A stretch of 64,000 bases of DNA from Roseateles sp. (GTDB lineage Bacteria; Pseudomonadota; Gammaproteobacteria; Burkholderiales; Burkholderiaceae_C), in assembly GCA_016790285.1 (NCBI GenBank), contig JAEUPJ010000090.1, forward strand, positions 23,939 through 87,938, read 5' to 3'. The notes below the pieces were generated by a model. The model saw only the letters and a list, made by a program, of their open reading frames with translations, was not told the origin of the DNA and made no database searches. Position 1 is the stretch's first letter. Each line of letters starts with the position of its first letter. The translations under genes and the position numbers were made by a program. Shown here in pieces: positions 16,242-25,336 of the stretch.

Positions 16242-18164
16242 ATGAGCTATCAGGTCCTGGCCCGCAAATACCGTCCGCAGAGTTTCGAGCAGCTCGTCGG
16301 CCAGGAGCACGTCGTGCAGGCGCTGGCGAACGCGTTGACGCAGGGCCGGCTGCACCATGCCTACCTGTTCACGGGCACCCGCGGCGTCGGCAAGACGACG
16401 GTCTCGCGCATCCTCGCCAAGAGCCTGAACTGCACCGGCGCGGACGGCCAGGGCGGCATCACCGCGCAGCCCTGCGGCGTGTGCGCGGCCTGCCGGGACA
16501 TCGATTCGGGCCGTTTCGTCGATTACGTGGAGCTGGACGCGGCGTCCAACCGCGGCGTCGAGGAGATCTCGCAGCTGCTCGACCAGGCCGTCTACAAGCC
16601 GGTGGTGGGGCGCTTCAAGGTCTACATGATCGACGAAGTGCACATGCTCTCGAACACCGCGTTCAACGCGATGCTCAAGACGCTGGAGGAGCCGCCGGAG
16701 TACCTCAAGTTCGTGCTCGCCACGACCGACCCGCAGAAGGTGCCCGTGACGGTGCTGTCGCGCTGCCTGCAGTTCAACCTGCGCCCCATGGCCGCGGCGG
16801 ACGTGCAGATGCACCTGGGCAACGTGCTGGGCGCCGAGAACGTGCCGGCCGAGCCCGGCGCGCTGCGGCTGCTGTCGCGCGCGGCGCGCGGGTCGATGCG
16901 CGATGCCCTCTCGCTGACCGACCAGGCCATCGCCTTCGGCGCCGGCCAGCTGAGCGAGGCTGGCGTGCGCCAGATGCTCGGCAGCGTGGACCGCGGGCAT
17001 GTCGTGGCCATCGTCGATGCGCTGGCTGCCGCCAGCGGCGAAGCCGTGGTAGCCCAGGCCGATGCGCTGCGCGGCGCGGGCCTGTCGGCCGCCGGCACGC
17101 TGGAAGACCTGGCCACGCTGTTCCAGCAGATGGCCCTGGCCCAGGCGGCTCCGGCGGCGCTGGACGATGCCGACGCCGAGACGGCGGAGATCCGCCGCCT
17201 GGCGGCCGCGCTGCCGGCTGACGAGATCCAGCTGATGTACAGCATGGCCCTGCACGGCCGCGCCGAGCTGCACCTGGCGCCGGACGAATACGCCGGCCTC
17301 CTGATGGTGCTGCTGCGCATGCTGGCGTTCCGGCCCGCAGGCACCCAGCCCAAGCCGGTGAAGGCGGCGGCCCTGGTGCGCCCGACTGCGGTTGCCAAGG
17401 CGGCGGTGGCGGTGCCGTTGCCCAGGGTGGCGGCGCCGGCGCAGCCACCGGCTGCGGTGGTGGCACCCGTTCCTGTGGCGGCGCCTGTGGCTGCACCTGT
17501 GCCCACCACTGCACCCGCTCCGGTTGCCGTCGCGCTTCCAGCGCCAACCCCGGCCCCCGCCCCGGCCGCAGAACCCGCGGCCCCCAGGCTCAGCGACCGC
17601 CTGCGCCCGCGGCCGGTCGAGCCCCAGGCCGAGTCCGACGAGGACGACACGATGGCCTTCGACGGCGCGCCGCCCGACGACGCGCCACCGCCCTGGATGG
17701 ACGCCGACGACACGCCGCCGTCCCCGACCAACTCCCCGTTCGTCGAGCCCGAGGCCCCGCGCCGCGTCGCGCTGCGCGAGACGGCGCAAGGGGCGCAGTG
17801 GGCTGAGCGCATCGCCGGCGTCTCGCTCGTGGGCATGACGGGCGAGCTGGCTCGCCAGGCCCAGGCCCTGGGTTGCAGCACGGTGGAGGGCCGCGAGGTC
17901 TGGACGCTGCGCGTCGAGCGCGAGTCGCTGCGCGCGCCCGCGCTGGTGGCCAAGCTGGAAGCGGCTCTCAATGCCAAACTGGTGATCGAGGCTGGCGTGG
18001 CCGAAGACTCCATCGCGCTGCGCAACATCGCCCGCGCCCAGGCCCAGCAACTGGCCGCCGAAGAGCTCGCCGCGCAGCACCCGATGACGCGCACGCTGCT
18101 CTCCCAATTCCCGTCGGCACGCATCCTGCCCGGTTCGGTGCAGCCGCTGACACCCACACCCTGA
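16242..18164 (+). CDS. dnaX: DNA polymerase III subunits gamma and tau
   Basis: A 640-residue clamp-loader ATPase of the replicative polymerase. It has the AAA+ start [20 protein letters not shown], Walker [10 protein letters not shown] (Lys51), a zinc module ([12 protein letters not shown]), Walker B IDEVHMLS and sensor [17 protein letters not shown]. Residues about 370 to 450 are a Pro/Ala/Val-rich linker, and the end carries the tau domain that contacts the polymerase. I see no obvious A-rich slippery site of the E. coli type, so a separate gamma form is not evident. ybaB and recR follow in the same direction, a conserved order. Confidence 0.96.
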   Translation: MSYQVLARKYRPQSFEQLVGQEHVVQALANALTQGRLHHAYLFTGTRGVGKTTVSRILAKSLNCTGADGQGGITAQPCGVCAACRDIDSGRFVDYVELDAASNRGVEEISQLLDQAVYKPVVGRFKVYMIDEVHMLSNTAFNAMLKTLEEPPEYLKFVLATTDPQKVPVTVLSRCLQFNLRPMAAADVQMHLGNVLGAENVPAEPGALRLLSRAARGSMRDALSLTDQAIAFGAGQLSEAGVRQMLGSVDRGHVVAIVDALAAASGEAVVAQADALRGAGLSAAGTLEDLATLFQQMALAQAAPAALDDADAETAEIRRLAAALPADEIQLMYSMALHGRAELHLAPDEYAGLLMVLLRMLAFRPAGTQPKPVKAAALVRPTAVAKAAVAVPLPRVAAPAQPPAAVVAPVPVAAPVAAPVPTTAPAPVAVALPAPTPAPAPAAEPAAPRLSDRLRPRPVEPQAESDEDDTMAFDGAPPDDAPPPWMDADDTPPSPTNSPFVEPEAPRRVALRETAQGAQWAERIAGVSLVGMTGELARQAQALGCSTVEGREVWTLRVERESLRAPALVAKLEAALNAKLVIEAGVAEDSIALRNIARAQAQQLAAEELAAQHPMTRTLLSQFPSARILPGSVQPLTPTP

Positions 18165-18178
18165 CCAAGGACAAGACC

Positions 18179-18505
18179 ATGATGAAAGGCCAACTCGCCG
18201 GCTTGATGAAGCAAGCCCAGGCGATGCAGGACAACCTCAAGAAGGCGCAGGAAGAGCTCGCCAACATCGAAGTCGAGGGCCAGAGCGGCGCCGGCCTCGT
18301 GAAGGTCGTCATGACCTGCAAGTACGAAGTCCGCCGCATCACCATCGACCCCAGCCTGCTGGCCGACGACAAGGACATGCTGGAAGACCTGGTGGCCGCC
18401 GCCTTCAACGACGGCGTGCGCCGCGCGGAAGCGACGAGCGCCGAGAAGATGGGCAAGCTGACGGCCGGCATGCCGCTGCCCCCCGGCATGAAGTTTCCGT
18501 TTTGA
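18179..18505 (+). CDS. ybaB: nucleoid-associated protein YbaB/EbfC
   Basis: A 108-residue DNA-binding protein ([20 protein letters not shown]...) with the YbaB fold: an N-terminal helix, a central sheet ([20 protein letters not shown]) and the C-terminal [11 protein letters not shown]. YbaB forms dimers that bind and bridge DNA. Two adjacent ATG codons at 18179 and 18182 are both possible starts. It lies 14 nt after dnaX, which supports co-transcription, as in many bacteria. Confidence 0.95.
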   Translation: MMKGQLAGLMKQAQAMQDNLKKAQEELANIEVEGQSGAGLVKVVMTCKYEVRRITIDPSLLADDKDMLEDLVAAAFNDGVRRAEATSAEKMGKLTAGMPLPPGMKFPF

Positions 18506-18541
18506 CCGGTCGGGTCTTGAGCCACCAGCCAACCAGAACAA

Positions 18542-18614
18542 AGCCACCGAGGCACAGAGACACAGAGGCCGTGCGCGTTGGTCGGTCTCTCTATGACTCT
18601 GTGCCTCTGTGGCT
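18542..18614. repeat. imperfect palindromic repeat between ybaB and recR
   Basis: AGCCACCGAGGCACAGAG (18542-18559) and CTCTGTGCCTCTGTGGCT (18597-18614) are complementary at 17 of 18 positions, with weaker pairing continuing inward. The sequence resembles the dispersed (C)ACAGAGGCACAGAG-type palindromes found in intergenic regions of many bacteria. It lies 36 nt after ybaB and 27 nt before recR, so it is transcribed with the operon and should form a strong RNA hairpin. Confidence 0.8.
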
Positions 18615-18641
18615 GTGTTGCTCGATGCATCGGGCGACGCC

Positions 18642-19229
18642 ATGCCGTTGAACGCACTTGACTCCCTGATCGAGGCGCTCAGGCGCCTGCCCGGCGTGGG
18701 CCAGAAGTCGGCGCAGCGCATGGCCTACCATCTGCTGCAGCACGACCGCCCGGCCATGAGCCGCCTGGCGGAGTCGCTGACGGCGGCGGGCGAGCGCATC
18801 AAGCACTGCCAGCGCTGCCACACCTTCAGCGAGACGGCGCTGTGCAGTGTCTGCGCCGACCCCGAGCGCGACGCGCGTCTGCTGTGCGTCGTCGAGACGC
18901 CGGCGGACCAGGCGGCGCTGGAGCGCACGGGCTCCTACCGCGGCTACTACTTCGTGCTGCTGGGGCGTCTGTCGCCGCTGGACGGCGTGGGCACGCGCGA
19001 GATCGGTGCGGCCGAGCTGCTGGCGCGCGCGGCGCAGGCCGGCGTGGAGGAGGTGATCCTCGCCACCAGCTTCACCGCCGAGGGCGAGGCCACGGCCCAC
19101 GTGCTGGCCGAGGCACTGCGCACGCGTGGCATCAAGTCCACGCGGCTGGCGCGCGGCGTGCCGGTGGGCAGCGAGCTGGAGTACGTGGACCTGGGCACCA
19201 TCGCCCACGCCCTCACCGACCGACGCTGA
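18642..19229 (+). CDS. recR: recombination mediator protein RecR
   Basis: A 195-residue protein that works with RecF and RecO to load RecA at gapped DNA. It shows the N-terminal helix-hairpin-helix ([20 protein letters not shown]), a zinc finger with Cys56, Cys59, Cys68 and Cys71, a Toprim domain ([15 protein letters not shown]) and the [13 protein letters not shown]-terminal motif. The length matches RecR. I choose ATG 18642; an in-frame codon at 18609 would put the start inside the palindromic repeat. It is third in dnaX-ybaB-recR. Confidence 0.95.
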   Translation: MPLNALDSLIEALRRLPGVGQKSAQRMAYHLLQHDRPAMSRLAESLTAAGERIKHCQRCHTFSETALCSVCADPERDARLLCVVETPADQAALERTGSYRGYYFVLLGRLSPLDGVGTREIGAAELLARAAQAGVEEVILATSFTAEGEATAHVLAEALRTRGIKSTRLARGVPVGSELEYVDLGTIAHALTDRR

Positions 19230-19268
19230 CCGACTCTCATCGACCCTGACCGACGTTCGAGGACGCCC

Positions 19269-19661
19269 ATGACCATCGCCCAACTCTGCCTGCTCGTCGC
19301 CTGCCTGCTGCCCATCGGTTGTGCGGGGCTCGCCAAGTCCAAGGGTTTCGGCAAACGCCGTCGTGACGGTGGCTTCGACAACCACCAGCCGCGGGAGTGG
19401 CTGGCGAGCCTGCAGGGCTGGCAGGCCCGTGCGAACGCCGCTCAGGCCAACAGCTGGGAGGCGCTGCCGATGTTCGCCGCGGGCCTGTTCGTGGCCTACC
19501 AGCATCAGGCCGCGCAGGCGACGGTGGACGCGCTGGCGCTGGGCTTCATTGCCGCGCGCCTGGTGTTCATCGGCCTGTACGTGGCCGACAAGGCGAGCCT
19601 GCGCTCGCTGGTGTGGACGGCCGGCGTGGCCGCCTGCGTGGCGCTCTTCTTCGTGCGCTGA
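19269..19661 (+). CDS. MAPEG family membrane protein
   Basis: A 130-residue protein with four predicted membrane helices. The segment GGFDNHQPREWLASLQGWQARANAAQANSWEALPMF is typical in position and composition of MAPEG (membrane-associated eicosanoid and glutathione metabolism) proteins, with the NAAQANSWE core conserved. Eukaryotic members are glutathione-dependent enzymes; bacterial ones are mostly uncharacterised. The start has GAGG 6 nt upstream. It follows recR by 39 nt and ends 6 nt before the convergent mltD. Confidence 0.85.
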   Translation: MTIAQLCLLVACLLPIGCAGLAKSKGFGKRRRDGGFDNHQPREWLASLQGWQARANAAQANSWEALPMFAAGLFVAYQHQAAQATVDALALGFIAARLVFIGLYVADKASLRSLVWTAGVAACVALFFVR

Positions 19662-19667
19662 GCCCGC

Positions 19668-21275
19668 TCAAGGGGCCGCTGAGGCCACCACGTTGCCCCG
19701 GCCCTTGCCGCCGCTGGCCTTGGCCACGCTGCGGTTGGCGGGCTTGGCTGCCGCCGTACGCGTGGGCGCCTTGGCGCGCGTGGCGGCACGCTTGGCCGGT
19801 GCCGGCGTGGCCGCCTTGGCCATGACGGGCGGCGCAGCGCTGTACACCACGATGGCCTGGCCCGGCTTGAAGCGGGCGCCGCTGGCGAGCTTGTTCCACT
19901 GCGCCACCTGCTCGGCCTTGACCTTGTAGCGCGCGGCGATGCTGGCCACGGTGTCGGCCTTGCCGGCCTTGAGCGTGATCCTGCGCAGCGGCGGCGCGTC
20001 GGGCGCGAGGTTCAGCGATGCGGTGTCGGCCAGCCGCTCGGACACGTCGTCATGCACATGCTCGCCGCGCGGCACCAGCAGCGTGGAGCCGGCCTTGACG
20101 AGCATCTTGGGCGGGATCTTGTTGACCTCGCGCAGCAGGCTCTCGGGCATGCCGGCGCGCTTGGCGGCCTCGGACGGGCTCATCGTCTTGGGCACGACCC
20201 ACGCCGTCCAGCTCGCCATGGGGCCGCTGTGCCGCGCCAGGTTCTCGGCAAAGGCGCTGGCCTGGTCGTAGGGCAGCAGCACCTGCGGCGTGGCCGCGGC
20301 CAGGATGACTGGCTTGTTCATCTGCGGGTTGAACTGCTGGAAGGTCTCCAGCGTGATGCCGGCGAGCTGCGCGGCCAGGGCGACGTCGATGTCGCGCTCG
20401 ACCTTCACGCTCAGGAAATACGGGTGGTTGGCCACGACGGGCAGGGCCAGTGCATAGCGGTCCGGCGCGAAGACGATGTTCTTCACGGCCTGCAGCTTGG
20501 GCACGTAGTAGCGCGTCTCGTCGGGCATCTTGAGGCTGGCGTAGTCGGTCGGCAGGCCCAGGCGCTGGTTGCGCGCGATGGCCTTCTGCACGTTGCCCTG
20601 GCCCCAGTTGTAGGCGGCCAGCGCCAGATGCCAGTCGCCGAACTGCTTGTACAGCCGCCCGAGGTAGTCGAGGGCTGCGCGGGTGGAAGCGAGCACGTCG
20701 CGGCGGTCGTCGCGGAAGATGTTCTGCTTGAGGTCGAAGTCGCGGCCCGTGGCGGGCATGAACTGCCACATGCCGGTGGCCTTGGCCGACGACACGGCAT
20801 GCGTCACGAAGGCGCTCTCGACGAAGGGCAGCAGGGCCAGCTCGGTGGGCATGCCGCGCTTCTCGACCTCCTCGACGATGTGGAAGAGATAGCGGCTGCC
20901 GCGGGTGGTCATGCGCTCGACGTAGTCGGGCCGCGCGCTGTACCAGGCTTCGGCCTTGCGCACCCAGTCGTCGTCCAGGTCCTGCAGCTGGAAGCCCTTG
21001 CGCACGCGCGCCCAGAGGTCGGCGTTCACGTCCGGCGCGTTGAGGTCGATCTTCTCGCCGGGGCGCAGGTTGTCTTCCAGCAGGTCCGCGGCCATGGTGC
21101 GGACTTGCGGCGCAGCGGCGGGCACGACGGGGGCCGGTGCGACTTCGCTCGCGGGCGCCGCTTCCGGGGCGGGCGCGGCCTGCTCGACGGGCGGGGCGGT
21201 GGTGGCGCAGGCGCTCAGCAGCAAGGCCAGCGCCAGGGGGGTGAGTCGCAGGGGCAGTCGGGGATTGAGTTTCAT
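19668..21275 (-). CDS. mltD: membrane-bound lytic murein transglycosylase D
   Basis: A 535-residue outer-membrane lipoprotein (lipobox LLLSACAT) that cleaves peptidoglycan glycan strands. An Ala/Pro-rich tether to about residue 60 leads to a transglycosylase domain with catalytic Glu153 (LLPFVESAF) and the motifs SAKATGMWQFMPATGR and ALAAYNWGQGN. The C-terminal half has LysM-type repeats (ITLKAGKADTVASIAARYKVKAEQ...), and the end is a basic Ala/Lys-rich tail (AKAATPAPAKRAATRAKA). The ATG overlaps the gloB stop (ATGA), so the two are translationally coupled. Confidence 0.94.
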   Translation of the reverse strand: MKLNPRLPLRLTPLALALLLSACATTAPPVEQAAPAPEAAPASEVAPAPVVPAAAPQVRTMAADLLEDNLRPGEKIDLNAPDVNADLWARVRKGFQLQDLDDDWVRKAEAWYSARPDYVERMTTRGSRYLFHIVEEVEKRGMPTELALLPFVESAFVTHAVSSAKATGMWQFMPATGRDFDLKQNIFRDDRRDVLASTRAALDYLGRLYKQFGDWHLALAAYNWGQGNVQKAIARNQRLGLPTDYASLKMPDETRYYVPKLQAVKNIVFAPDRYALALPVVANHPYFLSVKVERDIDVALAAQLAGITLETFQQFNPQMNKPVILAAATPQVLLPYDQASAFAENLARHSGPMASWTAWVVPKTMSPSEAAKRAGMPESLLREVNKIPPKMLVKAGSTLLVPRGEHVHDDVSERLADTASLNLAPDAPPLRRITLKAGKADTVASIAARYKVKAEQVAQWNKLASGARFKPGQAIVVYSAAPPVMAKAATPAPAKRAATRAKAPTRTAAAKPANRSVAKASGGKGRGNVVASAAP

Positions 21276-22057
21276 CGGAATCCGTTCTTCCATTCGCGCA
21301 GGGTGGCGAACACATCGACCGGGCTGGGCGCGGCCGGCAGCTTCAGGGGGGCATGCCGGCGGGCCGCGTCGCGCAGGGCGGGCTCGGTGCAGCGCAGGAA
21401 TGGGTTGATGCGCAGCTCGGTGGCGAGCTGCGCGGGCAGGGTGGGGCGGCCGGCGGCGCGCTCGGCCTCGCACCAGGCGGTGTGGGCGGCCAGGGCGGTG
21501 TTGCCAGGGTCGACCTCGCGCGCGAAGCGCAGGTTGGACAGCGTGTACTCGTGGGCGCAGCACACGCGCGTGGCGCCGGGCAGGGCGGCCAGCGACTGCA
21601 GCGAGGCATGCATCTGCGCGGGCGTGCCTTCGAAGAGCCGCCCGCAGCCGCCGCTGAAGAGGGTGTCACCGCAGAAGAGCAGGGGTGCGGCACCCGGCAC
21701 GTCGGCGGCAAAGTAGGCGATGTGGCCGGCGGTGTGGCCCGGCACGTCCAGCACGGCCAGGCGCAGGCCGAGCAGCTCGACCACGTCGCCGCCGTGCAGG
21801 CGCTGAACCGGCTCGGGGAGTTTTTCGTGGGCGGGGCCGTAGACGGGGCCCTGCAGGCGCGGGCGCAGCGCGTTCACGCCACCGACGTGATCGCCATGGT
21901 GGTGGGTCAATAGAATGCCCGCGAGCGTCAGGCCCCGGGCATCCAGGGCCGCCAGCACCGGCGCGGCATCACCGGGGTCGACAACGATCGCCTCACGGCC
22001 GTTGTCGAGCAGCCAGAGGTAGTTGTCGTCGAATGCGGGGACAGGCGTGAGCGTCAA
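21272..22057 (-). CDS. gloB: hydroxyacylglutathione hydrolase (glyoxalase II)
   Basis: A 261-residue metallo-beta-lactamase-fold enzyme that hydrolyses S-lactoylglutathione to lactate and glutathione. The metal motif THHHGDHVGG is present, with later ligands GHTAGHIAYF and FCGDTLFSGGCGRLFEG, and the C-terminal glutathione-binding domain has CAHEYTLSNLRFA. No ATG fits. The TTG at 22057 gives a start of exactly the same length as the E. coli N terminus (M-x11-N-Y); TTG 22069 and GTG 22132 are other options, and the latter would overlap the divergent gene. Confidence 0.92.
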   Translation of the reverse strand: MTLTPVPAFDDNYLWLLDNGREAIVVDPGDAAPVLAALDARGLTLAGILLTHHHGDHVGGVNALRPRLQGPVYGPAHEKLPEPVQRLHGGDVVELLGLRLAVLDVPGHTAGHIAYFAADVPGAAPLLFCGDTLFSGGCGRLFEGTPAQMHASLQSLAALPGATRVCCAHEYTLSNLRFAREVDPGNTALAAHTAWCEAERAAGRPTLPAQLATELRINPFLRCTEPALRDAARRHAPLKLPAAPSPVDVFATLREWKNGFR

Positions 22058-22083
22058 ACTGAGCGTCAATGTGGCGCCAACCC

Positions 22084-22815
22084 ATGACAGATAAAGCGCC
22101 GAGTATAGATTTGGCAGCCTGGCTGCAGACACCGCCCGGGCGTCACCTGCTGGCCTGGGAACAGGCCCAGGTGGACGCGGCCGTGGTCGACCTCTTCGGG
22201 TTCCATGCGCTGCAGCTCGGCCTGCCCGAGCTCGACGGCCTGAAAACCAACCGCATGCCCCACCGCTGGCTGGTCGGGCGCGACCTGCTTTGCGACTTCG
22301 ACGCGCTGCCTTTCGAGAGCGCGAGCCTGGACCTCGTGCTGATGCCGCACGCGCTGGAGCTGGCCTGCGACGCGCATGCGCTGCTGCGCGAGGTGGAGCG
22401 GGTGCTGAGGCCCGAGGGGCGGCTCATCGTCTTCGGGCTGAACCCGGCGAGCCTGTGGGGCCTGCGCCAGAACCTGGGGCGGCTGCGCCGCCGCGGCGAG
22501 CCCTACCTGCCGCGCGACGGCGAGTTCATCGGCTACTGGCGGCTGCGCGACTGGCTCAAGCTGCTGAGCTTTGACGTCGAGGCTGCGCGCTTTGGCGTGT
22601 ACCGCCCGCCGATGCGCTCGGAGGCCTGGCTGCACCGCTGGCGCTGGGTCGACAGCGTCGGTTCGCGCTGGTGGCCGGTGCTCGGCGCGGTTTATTTCAT
22701 CCAGGCGGTCAAGCGCGTGCAGGGCACCCGCATGATCGGCCTGGCGCGCAATGCGCGGCTCGCGGGCAAGAAGGCTGCCGCGGTCGCCCTGAACAACAAC
22801 CACAAGAAACGATGA
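22084..22815 (+). CDS. SAM-dependent methyltransferase-like protein
   Basis: A 243-residue class I methyltransferase-like protein. The post-motif region is clear ([46 protein letters not shown], here as separate blocks). The usual glycine-rich SAM motif I is weak, so binding of SAM is likely but not certain. The substrate is unknown. It is divergent from gloB with 26 nt between the proposed starts, and its stop overlaps the rnhA start (ATGA). Neighbourhood of gloB, a methyltransferase and rnhA is common in Beta- and Gammaproteobacteria. Confidence 0.85.
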   Translation: MTDKAPSIDLAAWLQTPPGRHLLAWEQAQVDAAVVDLFGFHALQLGLPELDGLKTNRMPHRWLVGRDLLCDFDALPFESASLDLVLMPHALELACDAHALLREVERVLRPEGRLIVFGLNPASLWGLRQNLGRLRRRGEPYLPRDGEFIGYWRLRDWLKLLSFDVEAARFGVYRPPMRSEAWLHRWRWVDSVGSRWWPVLGAVYFIQAVKRVQGTRMIGLARNARLAGKKAAAVALNNNHKKR

Positions 22816-23297
22816 CGGAACCCACTTCACCTGCCCTGGCCATCAAGAGGCCCCAGGTCACGATCTACACCGACGGTGCCTGCAAGGGCAACCCGGGCCC
22901 CGGCGGCTGGGGCGCCTGGCTGTCCAGCGGCGGCCATGACAAGGAACTCTTCGGCGGCGAGCGCGAAACCACCAACAACCGCATGGAGCTGACCGCACCC
23001 ATCGAGGCCCTGGCCTCGCTCAAGCGCAGCTGCGACGTGGTCGTCTACCTGGACAGCGAGTACGTCCGCAAGGGCATCACCGAGTGGATCTCCAACTGGC
23101 AGCGCCGCGGCTGGAAGACGGCCGACGGCAAGCCCGTGAAGAACGCCGACCTGTGGCAGCGCCTGGACGCCCTGCGCAAGCTGCACCACGTCGAGTGGCG
23201 CTGGGTGAAGGGCCACGCGGGCGACCCCGGCAACGAGCGTGCCGACATGCTCGCCAACCGGGGCGTGGCCTCCCTCAGTAAAGTGCGCGCCACCTGA
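22812..23297 (+). CDS. rnhA: ribonuclease HI
   Basis: A 161-residue enzyme that degrades RNA in RNA-DNA hybrids. All catalytic residues are visible: Asp21 ([15 protein letters not shown]), Glu59 ([13 protein letters not shown]), Asp81 ([11 protein letters not shown]), His135 and Asp145 ([13 protein letters not shown]). The basic handle region [20 protein letters not shown] is present, so it should not need a separate hybrid-binding domain. It overlaps the methyltransferase gene by 4 bp and is probably translationally coupled to it. Confidence 0.97.
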   Translation: MTEPTSPALAIKRPQVTIYTDGACKGNPGPGGWGAWLSSGGHDKELFGGERETTNNRMELTAPIEALASLKRSCDVVVYLDSEYVRKGITEWISNWQRRGWKTADGKPVKNADLWQRLDALRKLHHVEWRWVKGHAGDPGNERADMLANRGVASLSKVRAT

Positions 23298-23317
23298 ACC
23301 GCGCTGAAAGCCCGCTG

Positions 23318-25336
23318 ATGAAGTTGCTGCCCCCGCTGCTCGCATTGCTGCTGGCTTCGGCCGCCCAGGCCCAGACCTACACCGTGCTGTGCGTGAAGGT
23401 CGCCTGCGGCCAGTTGAAGGTCACGCAGGCCGCTGGCGAGATGGCGGTGGACTACAGCTACCGCGACAACGGCCGCGGGCCTGACCAGAAGGAGTCGCTG
23501 ACGGTGGCGCCCGACGGCAGCTGGCTCGCCTACCGCAGCGAAGGCGTCTCCACCTACGGCGCGCGCATCGACGACGCCTTCGAGCTCAAGGACGGCGTGG
23601 CCACCTGGCGCTCGCCGGTGGACCGCGGCGAGCGGCGCGCCGCCGGGCGTGACACCGTCTACCTGCCGGTGCACGCCAGCCCGGCGTGGGAAGGGCGCCT
23701 GGCGCAAACGCTGCTGCAGCGCCCCGCCGGCAAGGCCGCGGCGCTGCCGGTGGGGCAGGTGAGCATCGAGCGGCTGCAGGCGCTGCGGCCCGCCGGTGCC
23801 GCGTTCGACGTGGGCCTGTACGCCGTAGACGGCCTGGACCTGGAGCCCAGCTACGTCTGGCTGCGTGAGAGCGACAAGACGCTCTTCGCCCAGGTGTCGC
23901 CGGGCTGGGGCGGCACGCTGCTGCAGGGCTTCGAGGGCGAGTTGGACCGGCTGTCGGATGCACAGAAGGCCGCGCAGCTCGCGCGCCTGGAGCGCCTGGC
24001 CCGCACGCTGCCCCAGCCGCTGCCGGGCCTCACGGTCATCGAAGGCGTGCGCTGGTTCGACGCGCAGGCTGCCGTGATGCGCGGGCCGTCGGATGTCTAC
24101 CTGCTCGAAGGCCGCATCGCGGCCATCGTCAAGCCGGGCAGCATCCCGAATGCGGCGCCCGCCCAGCGCATCGCCGGCAAGGGGCGCACGCTGCTGCCCG
24201 GTTTCGTCGACATGCACGCCCACGTCGAGGCCAGCGGCCTGCTGCTGAACCTGGCCTCGGGCGTGACGGCCGTGCGCGACGTGGGCAACAGCAACGCCGA
24301 CCTGGCCGAGCTGCGCGGCCGCATCGACCGCGGCGAGCTGCTGGGCCCGCGCATTGCGGCCAACGGTTTCATCGAGGGCAAGAGCCCGTTCTCGTCGCAG
24401 GCCGACTTCGTGCCCGACAACCTGCCCGACGCGCTGGCCGCCATCGACTGGTACGCCGCGCACGGCTACCGCCAGCTCAAGCTCTACAACTCCATCCGCC
24501 CCGAATGGGTGAAGCCCATGGTGGCGCACGCGCGCTCGCTCGGGCTGCGCACGGGCGGGCACGTGCCGGCCTTCATGACGGCGCAGCAGGCCGTGCAGGC
24601 GGGCTTCGACGAGCTGCACCACATCAACCAGGTCACGCTGAACTTCCTCGTCAGCAAGGGCGACGACACGCGCACGCTGCTGCGCTTCAACCTGCCCGGC
24701 GACAAGGCGGCCGACCTCAAGCTCAACGACCGCCGCACGCAGGACTTCCTGGCGCTGCTGCGCAGCAAGGGCACGGTGGTGGACCCGACGATGGTGGCGT
24801 TCGAGGCGCAGTACACGCAGCGCCAGGGCCAGCCCAACCCGAGCTATGCGATGGTGGCGGCCAACCTGCCAGCGGTCGTGCAGCGCGGGCTGCTGGCCGC
24901 CGAGGTCGACATGGACGACGCCAAGGCCCGCCGCTGGGGGGCGAGCTGGCGCGTGATGATGGACCTGCTGCGGCGCATGCATGCGGCGGGCATTCCGCTC
25001 GTCGCGGGCACGGACGCCACCCCGGGGCTGGCCATGCAGCGCGAGCTGGAGCTCTACGTGCAAGCCGGCATCCCGGCGGCGCAGGCGCTCAAGATCGCCA
25101 CCTGGAATGGCGCCAGGTACAGCGACCGCCTGGCCGAGATCGGCAGCATCGAGCGCGGCAAGCGCGCCGACCTGGTGCTGGTGGACGGCGACCCCGTGGC
25201 CGACATCCGCGCCGTGCGCCGGGTGGCCCTGGTACTGCAGGCCCAGGGCAGCCAGACTCGCGCGCTGTCTCCCTCGGCGCTCTATCAATCTATGGGCATC
25301 CTGCCCTTCGTACCTTCGGCGGAGATCCTCAAGTGA
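23318..25336 (+). CDS. exported amidohydrolase family protein
   Basis: A 672-residue protein with a signal peptide (LLPPLLALLLASAAQAQ). The C-terminal two thirds form an amidohydrolase barrel with metal ligands in DMHAHVEAS, later His residues in GGHVPAFM and ELHHINQV, and Asp in AGTDATPG. The first 230 or so residues are a separate beta-rich domain. Such enzymes in the periplasm hydrolyse cyclic or acyl amides such as imidazolonepropionate-like compounds or acylated amino acids; the substrate is unknown. The last codons overlap the start of a solute-binding protein gene, so the two are probably made together. Confidence 0.85.
   Translation: MKLLPPLLALLLASAAQAQTYTVLCVKVACGQLKVTQAAGEMAVDYSYRDNGRGPDQKESLTVAPDGSWLAYRSEGVSTYGARIDDAFELKDGVATWRSPVDRGERRAAGRDTVYLPVHASPAWEGRLAQTLLQRPAGKAAALPVGQVSIERLQALRPAGAAFDVGLYAVDGLDLEPSYVWLRESDKTLFAQVSPGWGGTLLQGFEGELDRLSDAQKAAQLARLERLARTLPQPLPGLTVIEGVRWFDAQAAVMRGPSDVYLLEGRIAAIVKPGSIPNAAPAQRIAGKGRTLLPGFVDMHAHVEASGLLLNLASGVTAVRDVGNSNADLAELRGRIDRGELLGPRIAANGFIEGKSPFSSQADFVPDNLPDALAAIDWYAAHGYRQLKLYNSIRPEWVKPMVAHARSLGLRTGGHVPAFMTAQQAVQAGFDELHHINQVTLNFLVSKGDDTRTLLRFNLPGDKAADLKLNDRRTQDFLALLRSKGTVVDPTMVAFEAQYTQRQGQPNPSYAMVAANLPAVVQRGLLAAEVDMDDAKARRWGASWRVMMDLLRRMHAAGIPLVAGTDATPGLAMQRELELYVQAGIPAAQALKIATWNGARYSDRLAEIGSIERGKRADLVLVDGDPVADIRAVRRVALVLQAQGSQTRALSPSALYQSMGILPFVPSAEILK

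Noticed and set aside
17340-17580. Possible CRISPR or tandem-repeat array in dnaX
   Set aside because: The repetitive DNA encodes the Pro/Ala/Val linker of the tau subunit; there are no uniform repeats with spacers.
16188-18721. Long minus-strand frames opposite dnaX-ybaB
   Set aside because: Products are His/Arg/Gly-rich shadows of the coding strand.
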